A stretch of DNA of 64,000 nucleotides from Granulicella sp. S156 (GCF_009766105.1 NZ_LMUH01000026.1:298721-362720), one strand, 5' to 3'; shown: positions 30,000-37,483, counted from the first letter of the stretch. The notes: generated from the sequence alone by a model not told the origin. Made by a program: numbers and translations.

Positions 30000-30533
30000 A
30001 TGAAGCGATTCAGGATTATCGGTGCTGTTCTTTGGATGTCACTTACGTTCTGCGGTCGGTTTGTCGTTGCTCAGCAGCAGGTGACAGCAACCCCAGAACA
30101 AGTCGAGTCTTTGAAGCACTTTCTCGACCACTATATAGCGGATGGAAGTACCGAGACGAAGAGCGAACAGCAACCGTATCGGTATGCTTTCGTTCACTTA
30201 AGTGGGGACGGTAGATTGCAGGCCATAGCTTACCTAACAGGGCACGAGTGGTGTGGAAGTGGTGGCTGTACGACATTAGTAGTTATGCAAAAGGCGCTCA
30301 GCTATGTGGTTGTTGGAGATATCTCTATCTCTCAGCTACCGATCCGCATCCTGCCAACAAAAACTAACGGATGGCGTGATCTTGGTGTAGAGGTATGGGG
30401 CGGTGGCATTTTGAATCCCTACGAAGCGAGACTGCCGTTCAATGGTCGTCGATACGCGAGCAACCCAACGGTTGTCCCGGCTCAGCGTCTTCATAAGGAA
30501 TTTGGCGAGATCCTCATTCCGAAAGAGCAGTGA
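30000..30533 (+). CDS. Exported protein of unknown function
   Basis: A 177-residue protein with a signal peptide (KRFRIIGAVLWMSLTFCGRFVVAQQ). The mature part carries two cysteines in HEWCGSGGCTTLVVM and ends GEILIPKEQ. The ATG at 30000 was chosen because AGAGGG precedes it and it gives a proper signal sequence. It is the only plus-strand gene inside a minus-strand run of about 13 kb and is followed by a large palindromic element, so it looks like a later insertion. No family recognised. Confidence 0.6.
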   Translation: MKRFRIIGAVLWMSLTFCGRFVVAQQQVTATPEQVESLKHFLDHYIADGSTETKSEQQPYRYAFVHLSGDGRLQAIAYLTGHEWCGSGGCTTLVVMQKALSYVVVGDISISQLPIRILPTKTNGWRDLGVEVWGGGILNPYEARLPFNGRRYASNPTVVPAQRLHKEFGEILIPKEQ

Positions 30534-30590
30534 GTGTCAGAAACTATCCAGAAAGTCGCGGTTGTACCTGTCTTCAACTGTTGACGCAGG

Positions 30591-30753
30591 TTGTTTTTCG
30601 TCGTCATCCTGAAGCAGAGCTGAAGGCCCCCCGTATTGGCAGCACCACAAAGGCAAAGCGCGATACAAAGAATGCTTGTGGAGCGTTTTGCGTCCGTGCC
30701 ACAGCCAATGCGGGGGTCCTTCGCCTACGGCTCAGGATGACGACGAAAAACAA
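30591..30753. repeat. 163-bp palindromic element with 22-bp perfect inverted ends
   Basis: The ends 30591-30612 and 30732-30753 are perfect inverted copies (outer bases TTGTTTTTCG, inner TCATCCTGA). The inside continues the hairpin imperfectly: AGGCCCCCCGTATTGGC opposes GCCAATGCGGGGGTCCT. The whole element could fold into one long stem. It lies downstream of the plus-strand exported protein and upstream of the SDR 2 stop codon. It resembles a non-autonomous mobile element or REP-type sequence; no transposase is near. Confidence 0.8.
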
Positions 30754-30786
30754 ACAACGCAGCCGCAAGTTTTTGAACAGGTTCTT

Positions 30787-31566
30787 TTAGAGGCTGCGGG
30801 TTTGGCCGCCGTCCATGACGTAGCAGGATCCGGTAGCGAAGGCTGCCTGCGGGGAGCAGAGGTAAACCGCCAGCGAGGCTATCTCTTCCGGCGTGCCGAA
30901 GCGCTGTTGTGGGACTTCGGTTTGCAGCATGGCTTCGACGGATTCGCGGCGGTTGTTCAGATGGCGTTCCCAGGAGCCGCCGGGGAAGAAGATGTTGCCG
31001 GGGGCGATGGTGTTGACCCGGACCTTCTTCGATCCAAGCTGGCGGGCAAGGTTCTTGGAGTAGTTCACCAGCGCGGCCTTGGCGGCAGAGTAGGGCAGAG
31101 GAGCGGGGGTGGTTTCGATGGCGACGATGGAGGAGATGTAGAGAATGGAGCCGCCGTTGGGGTTGGACAGCAGGTCCGGGAGAACGGCCTGCGTCAGGCG
31201 CACCGAGGCGAAGAAGTTCATCTCGAAGAGCCGCTCCCACTCTTCGTCGGGCTGGTCCCATCCCGGCTTTCCGCTGCCGGTGCCGAGGTTGGCGATGAGG
31301 TGGTCGATGCGGCCGAAGTGGTGGACGGTGCGCTCCAATGCGCGGGAGATTGTGGCGGCATCGGCGAAGTCGCCGCGAATGGCGAGGATGCGGTCCTGGT
31401 TGATGGGGGTGGTGAGCTCGAGGTGCGTGCGGCGCAGTGAGGTTTCGTCGCGCCCCGTGAGCACGACACGCGCGCCCTCGTCGAGCAGTGCTGCAACGAT
31501 GGCACGGCCGATTCCCCGTGAGGAGCCGGCGACGAAGACGACCTGGTTGTCGAGACGAAGGTCCAT
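30787..31566 (-). CDS. SDR-family oxidoreductase 2
   Basis: A 259-residue classical SDR with VFVAGSSRGIGRAIVAALL (NAD(P) loop), IANLGTG (NAG-type motif), LYISSIVAIE (Ser), YSAAKAALVNYSK (Tyr/Lys) and a C-terminal TGSCYVMDGGQTRSL. The presence of an Arg after the first Gly-rich loop (GRDET) suggests NADP preference, but this is a guess. The minus-strand ATG has no Shine-Dalgarno sequence; TACACT lies six bases upstream. Located between SDR 1 and SDR 3, with a family B repeat upstream. Confidence 0.85.
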   Translation of the reverse strand: MDLRLDNQVVFVAGSSRGIGRAIVAALLDEGARVVLTGRDETSLRRTHLELTTPINQDRILAIRGDFADAATISRALERTVHHFGRIDHLIANLGTGSGKPGWDQPDEEWERLFEMNFFASVRLTQAVLPDLLSNPNGGSILYISSIVAIETTPAPLPYSAAKAALVNYSKNLARQLGSKKVRVNTIAPGNIFFPGGSWERHLNNRRESVEAMLQTEVPQQRFGTPEEIASLAVYLCSPQAAFATGSCYVMDGGQTRSL

Positions 31567-31668
31567 GCGGGTAGTGTAGACGCTAGACGTGGGATAGAGA
31601 TTTCACGTTCGCTAAACACATCCTCGGGTATCTAGACCGGTAAGGCTATAGCGCCGTGAGCGATAGTG

Positions 31669-31788
31669 CCAGCAGGAGCAAACTGCAGGTCTTGACGCAA
31701 AGCGCGCCACAAACAGTTGCATCGCGCTCTGCAACCTGCAGGTCTCTCCGCTACGGCGCAAAAGCGCGCCTTCGGTCGAGATGACAAA
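31669..31788. repeat. Intergenic repeat family B, copy 3
   Basis: Blocks CTGCAGGTCTTGACGCAAAG, CGCGCCACAAACAGTTGCAT, GCAACCTGCAGGTCTCTCCG, CGCGCCTTCGGTCGAGATGA. The CTGCAGGTC arms form an internal inverted arrangement. Best-preserved member of the family in this window. Confidence 0.8.
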
Positions 31789-31817
31789 TTTGAGGTGGGT
31801 CTAGCGAAGCGAGAGCT

Positions 31818-32675
31818 CTAAACGGCGGTCCAGCCGCCGTCGATGTTGAGGTTCTGTCCGGTGACGTAGGTGCTGGCATCGGAGGCGAGGAAGAGCAGGG
31901 CGCCGCAGAGTTCAATCGGACGGCCGATGCGATTGAGCACGGTGTAGCCCTTGAGGCGCTGCACGAAGGGTGAGTCTTCAGCGACGGAGTTCTGTCCTTC
32001 GGTGTCTTCGGTGTTCGAGAAGGGGCCGGGGGAGATGCAGTTGGCGCGGACGCCCTCGCGTCCCCAGAAGCTGGCTGTGTAGCGCGTGAAGGCGGCAAGC
32101 GCGGCCTTTGATGCAGAGTAGCCCGGCGGGTTGAGCGAGGTGGTGCCCTCGTAAAGCTGCGGGCGCGGTGCTACCGAGGCGTACATGGTCGCGATATTGA
32201 TGATGGAGCCGCGGTGCTGCTCCTTCATCTTGATGCCGAGCCGCTGGGTGGTCTGCACGGCCCAGTAGACGCCGCCCTGCAGATTGCGCTGCCATTGGTC
32301 GAACGTCGAGTTTTCGAGTGAGCCCTCGGGGACGTTGAACCCGGTTGCCGAGCCCAGTTCGTGGGCGTTGTTGATGAGGATGTCGATGGTCTTTTCTTCG
32401 GCGGCGATCTTGTCGCAGAGCTCGTTCAGTGCGGCGACGTCGTACATATCGATCTGCGCGACGGAGATCTTGTCCGCACCAAACTGATTGGCCCAGGTCT
32501 TCGCTTCGCTCTGGAGGCGTTCGCTGCGGCCTAACGCGACTACTCGTGCTCCGTTAGCTAGTAGAGCGAGAGCGAAGGTGCGGCCGAGGAAGCCGGAGGC
32601 GCCGGTGAGGACGGCGGTTTTGCCTTCGAGGTTGAAGAGGGCGTTGAGCTTGAGGTCGGCGGCGGTGATGGGCAT
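31818..32675 (-). CDS. SDR-family oxidoreductase 3
   Basis: A 285-residue SDR beginning MPITAADLKLNALFNLEGK with the cofactor loop AVLTGASGFLGRTFALALL, INNAHELGSATG, INIATMYASVAPRPQLYEG (Ser region), YSASKAALAAFTRY (Tyr/Lys) and C-terminal NLNIDGGWTAV. The ATG at 32675 is preceded by a strong CAGGAGTCACC site; sequence upstream of it belongs to repeat family A. It has the same long Ser-to-Tyr insert and GQNL-DGG ending as SDR 1, so the two are probably paralogues with related sugar substrates. Confidence 0.87.
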   Translation of the reverse strand: MPITAADLKLNALFNLEGKTAVLTGASGFLGRTFALALLANGARVVALGRSERLQSEAKTWANQFGADKISVAQIDMYDVAALNELCDKIAAEEKTIDILINNAHELGSATGFNVPEGSLENSTFDQWQRNLQGGVYWAVQTTQRLGIKMKEQHRGSIINIATMYASVAPRPQLYEGTTSLNPPGYSASKAALAAFTRYTASFWGREGVRANCISPGPFSNTEDTEGQNSVAEDSPFVQRLKGYTVLNRIGRPIELCGALLFLASDASTYVTGQNLNIDGGWTAV

Positions 32676-32871
32676 GGTGACTCCTGGGCGGGTGCTGACG
32701 AAAAACGGGAGACGGCAGGTTCCTCCCCTTCGGCTACGCTCAGGGTCGGAATGACAACCAGAAAAGCAAGAACAAAAGCAGAAGCAGATTCCCTGCGGGA
32801 ATGACAACTAGAAAGACAAAGGCGAAGACAACAGCAAAGGCAACAGCAAAGGCAACAGCAAAGGCAGAAAC
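32676..32871. repeat. Intergenic repeat family A, copy 4 (with ribosome site)
   Basis: The longest copy. On the plus strand it begins GTGACTCCTGGGCGGGTGCTG right after the SDR 3 start codon, so that the minus strand gives that gene its AGGAG site. Then follow AAAAACGGGAG, TCGGAATGACAACCAG, ATTCCCTGCGGGAAT and five GGCAACAGCAAA-type units running to the stop codon of the sugar isomerase. Confidence 0.85.
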
Positions 32872-32873
32872 GA

Positions 32874-33731
32874 TTACCAGTATTTTTTGACGAAGGCTAG
32901 TTGATCCTTGATGAAGTTGACCTCGTCGTTGTCTGCGCCGCGGGCTACCTGGAGGGTTACGCCACCTTTATAGTCGATGCTACGAATCGCTTGGAACACA
33001 TCGTCGAAGTTGGCCGAACCGGTGCCGAGGAGGCGTGTTTCTACACCGCCCTCAGGTTTCTTGTAACGGTCCTTGATGTGGACCGAACCGATGCGGTCTC
33101 CGTAGGCGGCGAACTCTTCGGTGGCGATGTAGCCCAGGCCGGAGCTGTTGCCCGAGTCCCAGTTGACCTTGAGCATTGGGTGTTGGATGCGGCTCAGGAA
33201 GTCGGCGAATTCGGTGGGGTTGAAGTCGGCCTCGAGATGGAGTTCCACGCCGTTCTTTTCGGCGACTGGAAGGGCGCGCTTGAGAATCTCGATGACGGTG
33301 TTCTTTTCGTACTCGCCGTTGATCTTGGAGTTGTCGACAAAGGGCAGAACGATGCGCGTGGCGCCGATACGTTTGGCGATAGGGATGAGGTCATGCAGGT
33401 GGCGTTCACGGCGTTCGCGCTCAGCGGGAGAGCAGCGGATGAGTGGCACGTCCATGAACCAGTCGCCGCAGAGGGCTGGGGTGGCGATGTTGTGTTCGTG
33501 CTTGAGAGCGTCGAACTCGGCCAGTCCGGCTTCCGAAAAGATGGGGTTCGCGATACGGCCGGTGGAGTCCTTGCCTTCGCCGTAGGCATCGTGGATCCAC
33601 TCGATGTAGTCCAGCCCGGCTGCTTTGGCGCGGGGGAACTCTTCGCGCCAGGCGGCGCGGGGGAAGGATTGAAAGCGGCCGTCTTCCGGGGGGGAGAGGC
33701 GGCCCTGCATGATGCCGTAGGTGTGGGACAT
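32874..33731 (-). CDS. Sugar phosphate isomerase/epimerase (TIM barrel)
   Basis: A 285-residue AP-endonuclease-2-type TIM-barrel protein. The start ATG at 33731 has an AGGAGTCCC site; the text upstream is a repeat. Landmarks: YGIMQGRLSPPEDGRFQSFP (N-terminal strand), YIEWIHDAYGEGKDSTGR, RIVLPFVDN, LHLEADFNP (metal Glu/Asp region), VNWDSGNSSG, GSVHIKDRYKKPEGG and VARG. Metal ligands Glu, Asp, His, Glu are expected in these strands. The family includes xylose-isomerase-like and hydroxypyruvate-isomerase-like enzymes; the substrate is probably a sugar or ulosonic-acid precursor, inferred from neighbours. Confidence 0.87.
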   Translation of the reverse strand: MSHTYGIMQGRLSPPEDGRFQSFPRAAWREEFPRAKAAGLDYIEWIHDAYGEGKDSTGRIANPIFSEAGLAEFDALKHEHNIATPALCGDWFMDVPLIRCSPAERERRERHLHDLIPIAKRIGATRIVLPFVDNSKINGEYEKNTVIEILKRALPVAEKNGVELHLEADFNPTEFADFLSRIQHPMLKVNWDSGNSSGLGYIATEEFAAYGDRIGSVHIKDRYKKPEGGVETRLLGTGSANFDDVFQAIRSIDYKGGVTLQVARGADNDEVNFIKDQLAFVKKYW

Positions 33732-33871
33732 GGGACTCCTGGGGCGGGCTAGCGAAAAACGGGAGACAGCAGGTTCCTCGACTGCGCCTCGGAATGACAA
33801 CCAGAAAAGCAAAGACAAAAGCAGAAGCAGATTCCCTGCGGGAATGACAACCAGAAAGGCAAAGGCAGAGG
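33732..33871. repeat. Intergenic repeat family A, copy 5 (with ribosome site)
   Basis: Begins GGACTCCTGGGGCGGGCTAG adjoining the start codon of the sugar isomerase (its complement is the AGGAGTCC ribosome site), then CGAAAAACGGGAGACAGCAG, CTCGGAATGACAACCAG, ATTCCCTGCGGGAAT. Lies between the isomerase and the thiamine-diphosphate enzyme. Confidence 0.85.
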
Positions 33872-33908
33872 CTGAGCCGAGGGCACGCTGCGTCTACAGA
33901 GGCAAAAA

Positions 33909-35738
33909 CTATTCGGGTAGCGGCTTCACGATCATGTTGGCGAGGAACTCTTCGCGCGGGAGGAACGGGAAGAGATCTTCCAGAGGCTTCGAGACGAAGC
34001 TGCCGTCGGGCTTCTGGTAGCTCTGCAGGCGAGGCGCGCGGACTTCATCGGGCAAGACGTTCACGTCGCAGAGCACAGGGCCCTTCATGTCGAGGACCTT
34101 GCGGACTTCGGCGCGGAGATCGGTCTGGTCTTTGATGACGTGTGTTCCGAGGCCGTAGCTTGCGCCCACCTTCGAGAGGTCTGGAATCGTGAGGCCGGTG
34201 TTTTTGTCGGCGCCGATATTGGGCTTGCCGAAGTAGGCGGTCTGCGAGGCGCGGATGGAGCTGTAGCCGTCGTTGTTCAGGACGAAGAACTTGATTGGAA
34301 GCTGGAGGCGATGGATGGTCTCGAGCTCCTGGATGTTGAACATGAAGCCACCGTCGCCATCTACCGCGATGACCTCGCGGCCTGGGTTGGCGATGGAGAC
34401 CGCGATGGCCATTGGAATGGCATAGCCCATCGAGCCGAGCCCTGCGGTGTGATACAGGCGCTGCGAGTGCAGTGTAGGACAGGCAAGCAGGTAGATCTCG
34501 ATGCCGGAGCCGCTATTGCCTACGACGAGACGGTCGTTGGGACTGGCTTCGGTTCCGAGCACCTCGGCGAGGTTGAAGATGGAGACGAGGCCCTCGGGCT
34601 TGCGGTGATCGTCGGTGACGACGGGGTAGCGGGTCTTCCAGTCGGCGCAGCGAGCCAGCCAGGCGTCGATATTGCGCGGCTTGAGCTTGTCCTTGTGCTT
34701 GAGCAGTTCGGTGAGAAAGGCCTTGGCATCGGCGCATACAGGTTGTTGCAGATAGGGATGCAGCTTGCCGAGTTCGGCGGCATCGATGTCGACGGCGATC
34801 TTGTGTGCTTCGCGGGCGAGGTTGTGCGGGGCATAGCCGGTGATGGCAAAGTCCAGGCGCACGCCGATGGCCAGCAGGAAGTCGGAGTTCTGGAGCGCGA
34901 AGTTGGCGCCGCGAGCCGCGACCGAACCCGGGCGGCCTACATAGGTAGCGTCGTCGGAGGGCACGAGGTCCGCAGCGCACCAGGTGGCGACGGTGGGCAC
35001 GCCAAGATACTTGCGAAGCTCTTCGAACTCCTTCTCGGCGCGAGCGAGGCGAATGCCGTTGCCGGCGAAGAGCAGGGGACGCTCGCAGGCGTTGAAGGCC
35101 TCAATGGCGCGGGCGACCTCGGCGGGAACATTGGATGTTCCGTGAATGAAATCCGCATGGGCGAACTCATTGGGGTCGAAGCTGCGCAGGGTGGTTTCGT
35201 CGATGGGTGAGGCCTGTACATCGAGAGGGATATCGATCCAGACAGGGCCGGGGCGGCCGTTCATGGCGAGATAGACAGCCTTCTCGAGGTGATAGCGAAT
35301 GTCTTTGGGTTCGAGGATGGTCTCGGCGTACTTAGTGATCGGCCCCACGATGGAGCAGATGTCGACCTCCTGCACACCAAGCTGGCGCATGCCGAGCGGC
35401 TTGCCGGTGACGGCGTCGAACATACGGTCGGGACGCTTGACCTGGCCGGAGATGAAGAGTGTCGGGGTGGAGTCGAGCCACGCACCGGCAACGCCAGTGA
35501 CGGCGTTGGTGCCTCCGGGGCCGGTCGTGACCATGCAGACGCCGAGGCCGTTGGAAGCCTTTGCATAGCCTTCGGCGCAGATGGCAGAGGCCTGTTCATG
35601 CGAGTTGCAGATCGAGGTGATGCGGGATTCCGCGCCCAGCGACTGGTTGAGGTGCATGGCGCCGCCGCCGGTGACGAGAAAGACATTGGTAATGCCGAGA
35701 TCCGCGACGAACTTCAGAACATAATCGGAGAGCTTCAT
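33909..35738 (-). CDS. Thiamine-diphosphate enzyme, YerE/acetolactate-synthase-like
   Basis: A 609-residue enzyme with the three-domain acetohydroxyacid-synthase layout. Glu48 in SHEQASAICAEGYA is the catalytic ThDP glutamate; GPGGTNAVTGVAGAW follows. The ThDP/Mg site is VDGDGGFMFN (460-468) to LNND (487-490). It ends in an unusual tail after residue 575 (PLEDLFPFLPREEFLANMIV). The amino-acid biosynthetic enzyme would normally sit beside ilvN or ilvC; here the neighbours are sugar genes. YerE, which adds an acetyl group from pyruvate to a CDP-3,6-dideoxy-4-keto-hexose in yersiniose synthesis, is of this family. The assignment as YerE-like is inference from family plus rfbFGH nearby. Confidence 0.8.
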   Translation of the reverse strand: MKLSDYVLKFVADLGITNVFLVTGGGAMHLNQSLGAESRITSICNSHEQASAICAEGYAKASNGLGVCMVTTGPGGTNAVTGVAGAWLDSTPTLFISGQVKRPDRMFDAVTGKPLGMRQLGVQEVDICSIVGPITKYAETILEPKDIRYHLEKAVYLAMNGRPGPVWIDIPLDVQASPIDETTLRSFDPNEFAHADFIHGTSNVPAEVARAIEAFNACERPLLFAGNGIRLARAEKEFEELRKYLGVPTVATWCAADLVPSDDATYVGRPGSVAARGANFALQNSDFLLAIGVRLDFAITGYAPHNLAREAHKIAVDIDAAELGKLHPYLQQPVCADAKAFLTELLKHKDKLKPRNIDAWLARCADWKTRYPVVTDDHRKPEGLVSIFNLAEVLGTEASPNDRLVVGNSGSGIEIYLLACPTLHSQRLYHTAGLGSMGYAIPMAIAVSIANPGREVIAVDGDGGFMFNIQELETIHRLQLPIKFFVLNNDGYSSIRASQTAYFGKPNIGADKNTGLTIPDLSKVGASYGLGTHVIKDQTDLRAEVRKVLDMKGPVLCDVNVLPDEVRAPRLQSYQKPDGSFVSKPLEDLFPFLPREEFLANMIVKPLPE

Positions 35739-35744
35739 TGGTAT

Positions 35745-35918
35745 CTATCGTAAACCGTTGATGGGTTGAACTTTCAAACGTTGCGATCGCATAACTAACG
35801 GACGATCAAATCGGAATGTGCTGAAGGTGCCAAGAGCGAGCAGATCGCGATCACCGGTTATGAAACATGTCCCTTTGGCTTCTTCGGTAATATAAGCATC
35901 CGCGAAATACAGGGGTTT
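35745..35918 (-). pseudogene. Remnant of a PIN-domain (VapC-type) toxin gene
   Basis: A 58-codon open stretch with no start ends at TAG 35745-35747 and is blocked upstream by TAG at 35919-35921, inside a family B repeat. It reads ADAYITEEAKG, then CFITGDRDLLALGTF. The ITGDxDLLxLG segment is the C-terminal acidic motif of PIN-domain ribonucleases of toxin-antitoxin type. The N-terminal two-thirds, with the first catalytic Asp, are gone. The repeat starts exactly where the homology ends, so repeat insertion probably truncated it. No antitoxin gene is nearby. Confidence 0.65.
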
Positions 35919-36003
35919 CTAGACGCAAAGCGCGCCACAAACATTTGCATCACGCTCTGCATCAAGGGGTTTCTCCGCTCCCGTTGGTCGGTCGAAATGA
36001 CAG
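35903..36003. repeat. Intergenic repeat family B, copy 4
   Basis: Blocks TACAGGGGTTTCTAGACGC, AAAGCGCGCCACAAACATTT, GCATCACGCTCTGCATCAAG, GGGTTTCTCCGCTCC and GGTCGAAATGACAGG. The pair AGGGGTTTCT...AAGGGGTTTCTCC replaces the CTGCAGGTC arms of copy 3. It borders the PIN-domain remnant. Confidence 0.75.
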
Positions 36004-36052
36004 GCTTTAGGGATAGGTTAGTAAGTGTAACTGTAGCTTGCTCCCCTTCAAA

Positions 36053-36604
36053 CTACTCTGGCGGCCGGATCAGGAAGACGTCACGAGCGCGCAGGTTGCG
36101 GGCCGCGAGGATAGCGTCGGAGAACGAGCGGACGGCACCCTGGCCGCCGGGTTGCGTTGAGACGAAGCCATGTTCTGCGACATGGGCGCGAACCTCTTCC
36201 GCGGCATTCGATGGGCAGGCGCAGAGGCCGGCGATCTCCATGGCGAAGAGGTCGTTGACGTCATCGCCGAAGAAGCAGGTGCGCTCCAGGGGGATGTCGA
36301 ACTTCGCGGAGAACTCGCGCAGGGCGGTGGCCTTATCGCGGGTGCCCTTCAGGACGAAAGGAATGTGCATCTTCTTGGCGTAGAGATCGACCAGAGGCGA
36401 CGGTTCGCCGGAGATCAGCGCCATCCTGATGCCCAGACGACGCAGCAGGGAGACACCCATGATGTCGGCGAAGGAGAAGCTCTTGGACTCTTCGCCGGAT
36501 GGGGACCAGGTGAGGGTGCCGTCGGTGAGGACGCCGTCGACATCAAAGGCGATGGCCTGCAGCGTCTGCAGGCCATCGGTGAGTTGTTGGGGGGAAAGAG
36601 ACAT
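36053..36604 (-). CDS. KdsC-type HAD phosphatase
   Basis: A 183-residue C0-type HAD phosphatase without a cap domain, the KdsC class that dephosphorylates KDO-8-phosphate or N-acylneuraminate-9-phosphate. Motifs: AFDVDGVLTDGTL (nucleophile Asp), ALISGEPS (motif II Ser), KGTRDKATAL (motif III Lys) and FFGDDVNDL (motif IV). Its start lies three bases after the stop codon of the NeuB-like gene (TAAgcgATG), so the two are coupled. With that synthase it probably performs condensation then dephosphorylation of one ulosonic acid. Confidence 0.9.
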   Translation of the reverse strand: MSLSPQQLTDGLQTLQAIAFDVDGVLTDGTLTWSPSGEESKSFSFADIMGVSLLRRLGIRMALISGEPSPLVDLYAKKMHIPFVLKGTRDKATALREFSAKFDIPLERTCFFGDDVNDLFAMEIAGLCACPSNAAEEVRAHVAEHGFVSTQPGGQGAVRSFSDAILAARNLRARDVFLIRPPE

Positions 36605-36607
36605 CGC

Positions 36608-37483
36608 TTAGACTGCAGCTCCGACGCGACGCAGCTTCTTCATGACGGGAATCTCTTCCTCGTAGACGCGCTTGATGCCGTCGCCGTAGGACTGCTCGCA
36701 GAGACGGATGTCGCGCACCAGCCGGGAGATGCCGTTAGGTTCGAGCGAGGCGGCCTGGTCGGAGCCCCACATGGCGCGGTCCATGGTGATGTGGCGCTCC
36801 ACGCAGCTGGCGCCGAGCGCGGCAGCTGCGATTGACGTTGGGATGCCGGTTTCATGGCCGGAGTAGCCGACGGGAACGCCGTAGCGCTCGATCATGTTCG
36901 GGATGGCGCGCAGGTTGAGCTGCTCGTACTTGGCGGGATAGGTCGAGGTGGTGTGCATGAGAATCAGATTCTCTTTGCCCAGCACGCTGACGGCGTGGTC
37001 GATCTCGGCATAGGTGCTCATGCCGGTGGAGGCGATGACGGGCTTGCCGGTCTTGCGGATGTGCTTGAGGAGGTTGTCATCGGTCAGCGAGGCCGAGGCT
37101 ACCTTGTAGACCGGGGTATCGAACTGCTCGATGAAGTCGACGGAGGGTTCGTCCCACGGAGAGACAAACCAGTCGATTTTGACCTGTTTGCAGAAGTCCG
37201 AGATCTCTTCGTAGTCTTCCTGACCGAATTCGAGGCCACGCTTGAGGTCGCCGTTGGTTTCGCCGAAGGGATTGGGGCGGGGGGTTGCGAGTTCCTTCTC
37301 GGTGTAAACGATCTCGACGGTGCGCTTCTGGAACTTGACTGCATCGCAACCAGCGGCGACGGCGACCGAGATGAGACGTTTCGCGAGGTCGATGTCGCCG
37401 TTGTGATTGATGCCGATCTCGGCGATGACATAGCAGGGTTGACCGGTTCCAAGCTGCTTATTTCCGATTTTTACGGTGCTCAT
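36608..37483 (-). CDS. NeuB-like sialic-acid-type synthase without SAF domain
   Basis: A 291-residue TIM-barrel enzyme of the N-acylneuraminate synthase family, which joins phosphoenolpyruvate to a 2-N-acyl or related aldose (or its phosphate). Seen: IAEIGINHNGDIDLAKRLI, DAVKFQKRTVE, FVSPWDEPSVDF, PVYKVASASLTD, VIASTGMST, HTTSTYPA, GYSGHETG and CVERHITMD. Typical NeuB/LegI/PseI proteins have about 340-350 residues and end in a SAF (antifreeze-like) domain; here the protein stops right after the barrel. No CMP-transferase is in the window. GGAG lies 5 bases before the ATG. Confidence 0.88.
   Translation of the reverse strand: MSTVKIGNKQLGTGQPCYVIAEIGINHNGDIDLAKRLISVAVAAGCDAVKFQKRTVEIVYTEKELATPRPNPFGETNGDLKRGLEFGQEDYEEISDFCKQVKIDWFVSPWDEPSVDFIEQFDTPVYKVASASLTDDNLLKHIRKTGKPVIASTGMSTYAEIDHAVSVLGKENLILMHTTSTYPAKYEQLNLRAIPNMIERYGVPVGYSGHETGIPTSIAAAALGASCVERHITMDRAMWGSDQAASLEPNGISRLVRDIRLCEQSYGDGIKRVYEEEIPVMKKLRRVGAAV

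Noticed and set aside
32901-33752. 283-codon plus-strand frame opposite the sugar isomerase
   Set aside because: Shadow frame rich in Val, Gly and Glu; the isomerase on the other strand has clear family motifs.
34140-35210. 356-codon plus-strand frame opposite the thiamine enzyme
   Set aside because: Shadow frame; the thiamine-diphosphate motifs read on the minus strand.
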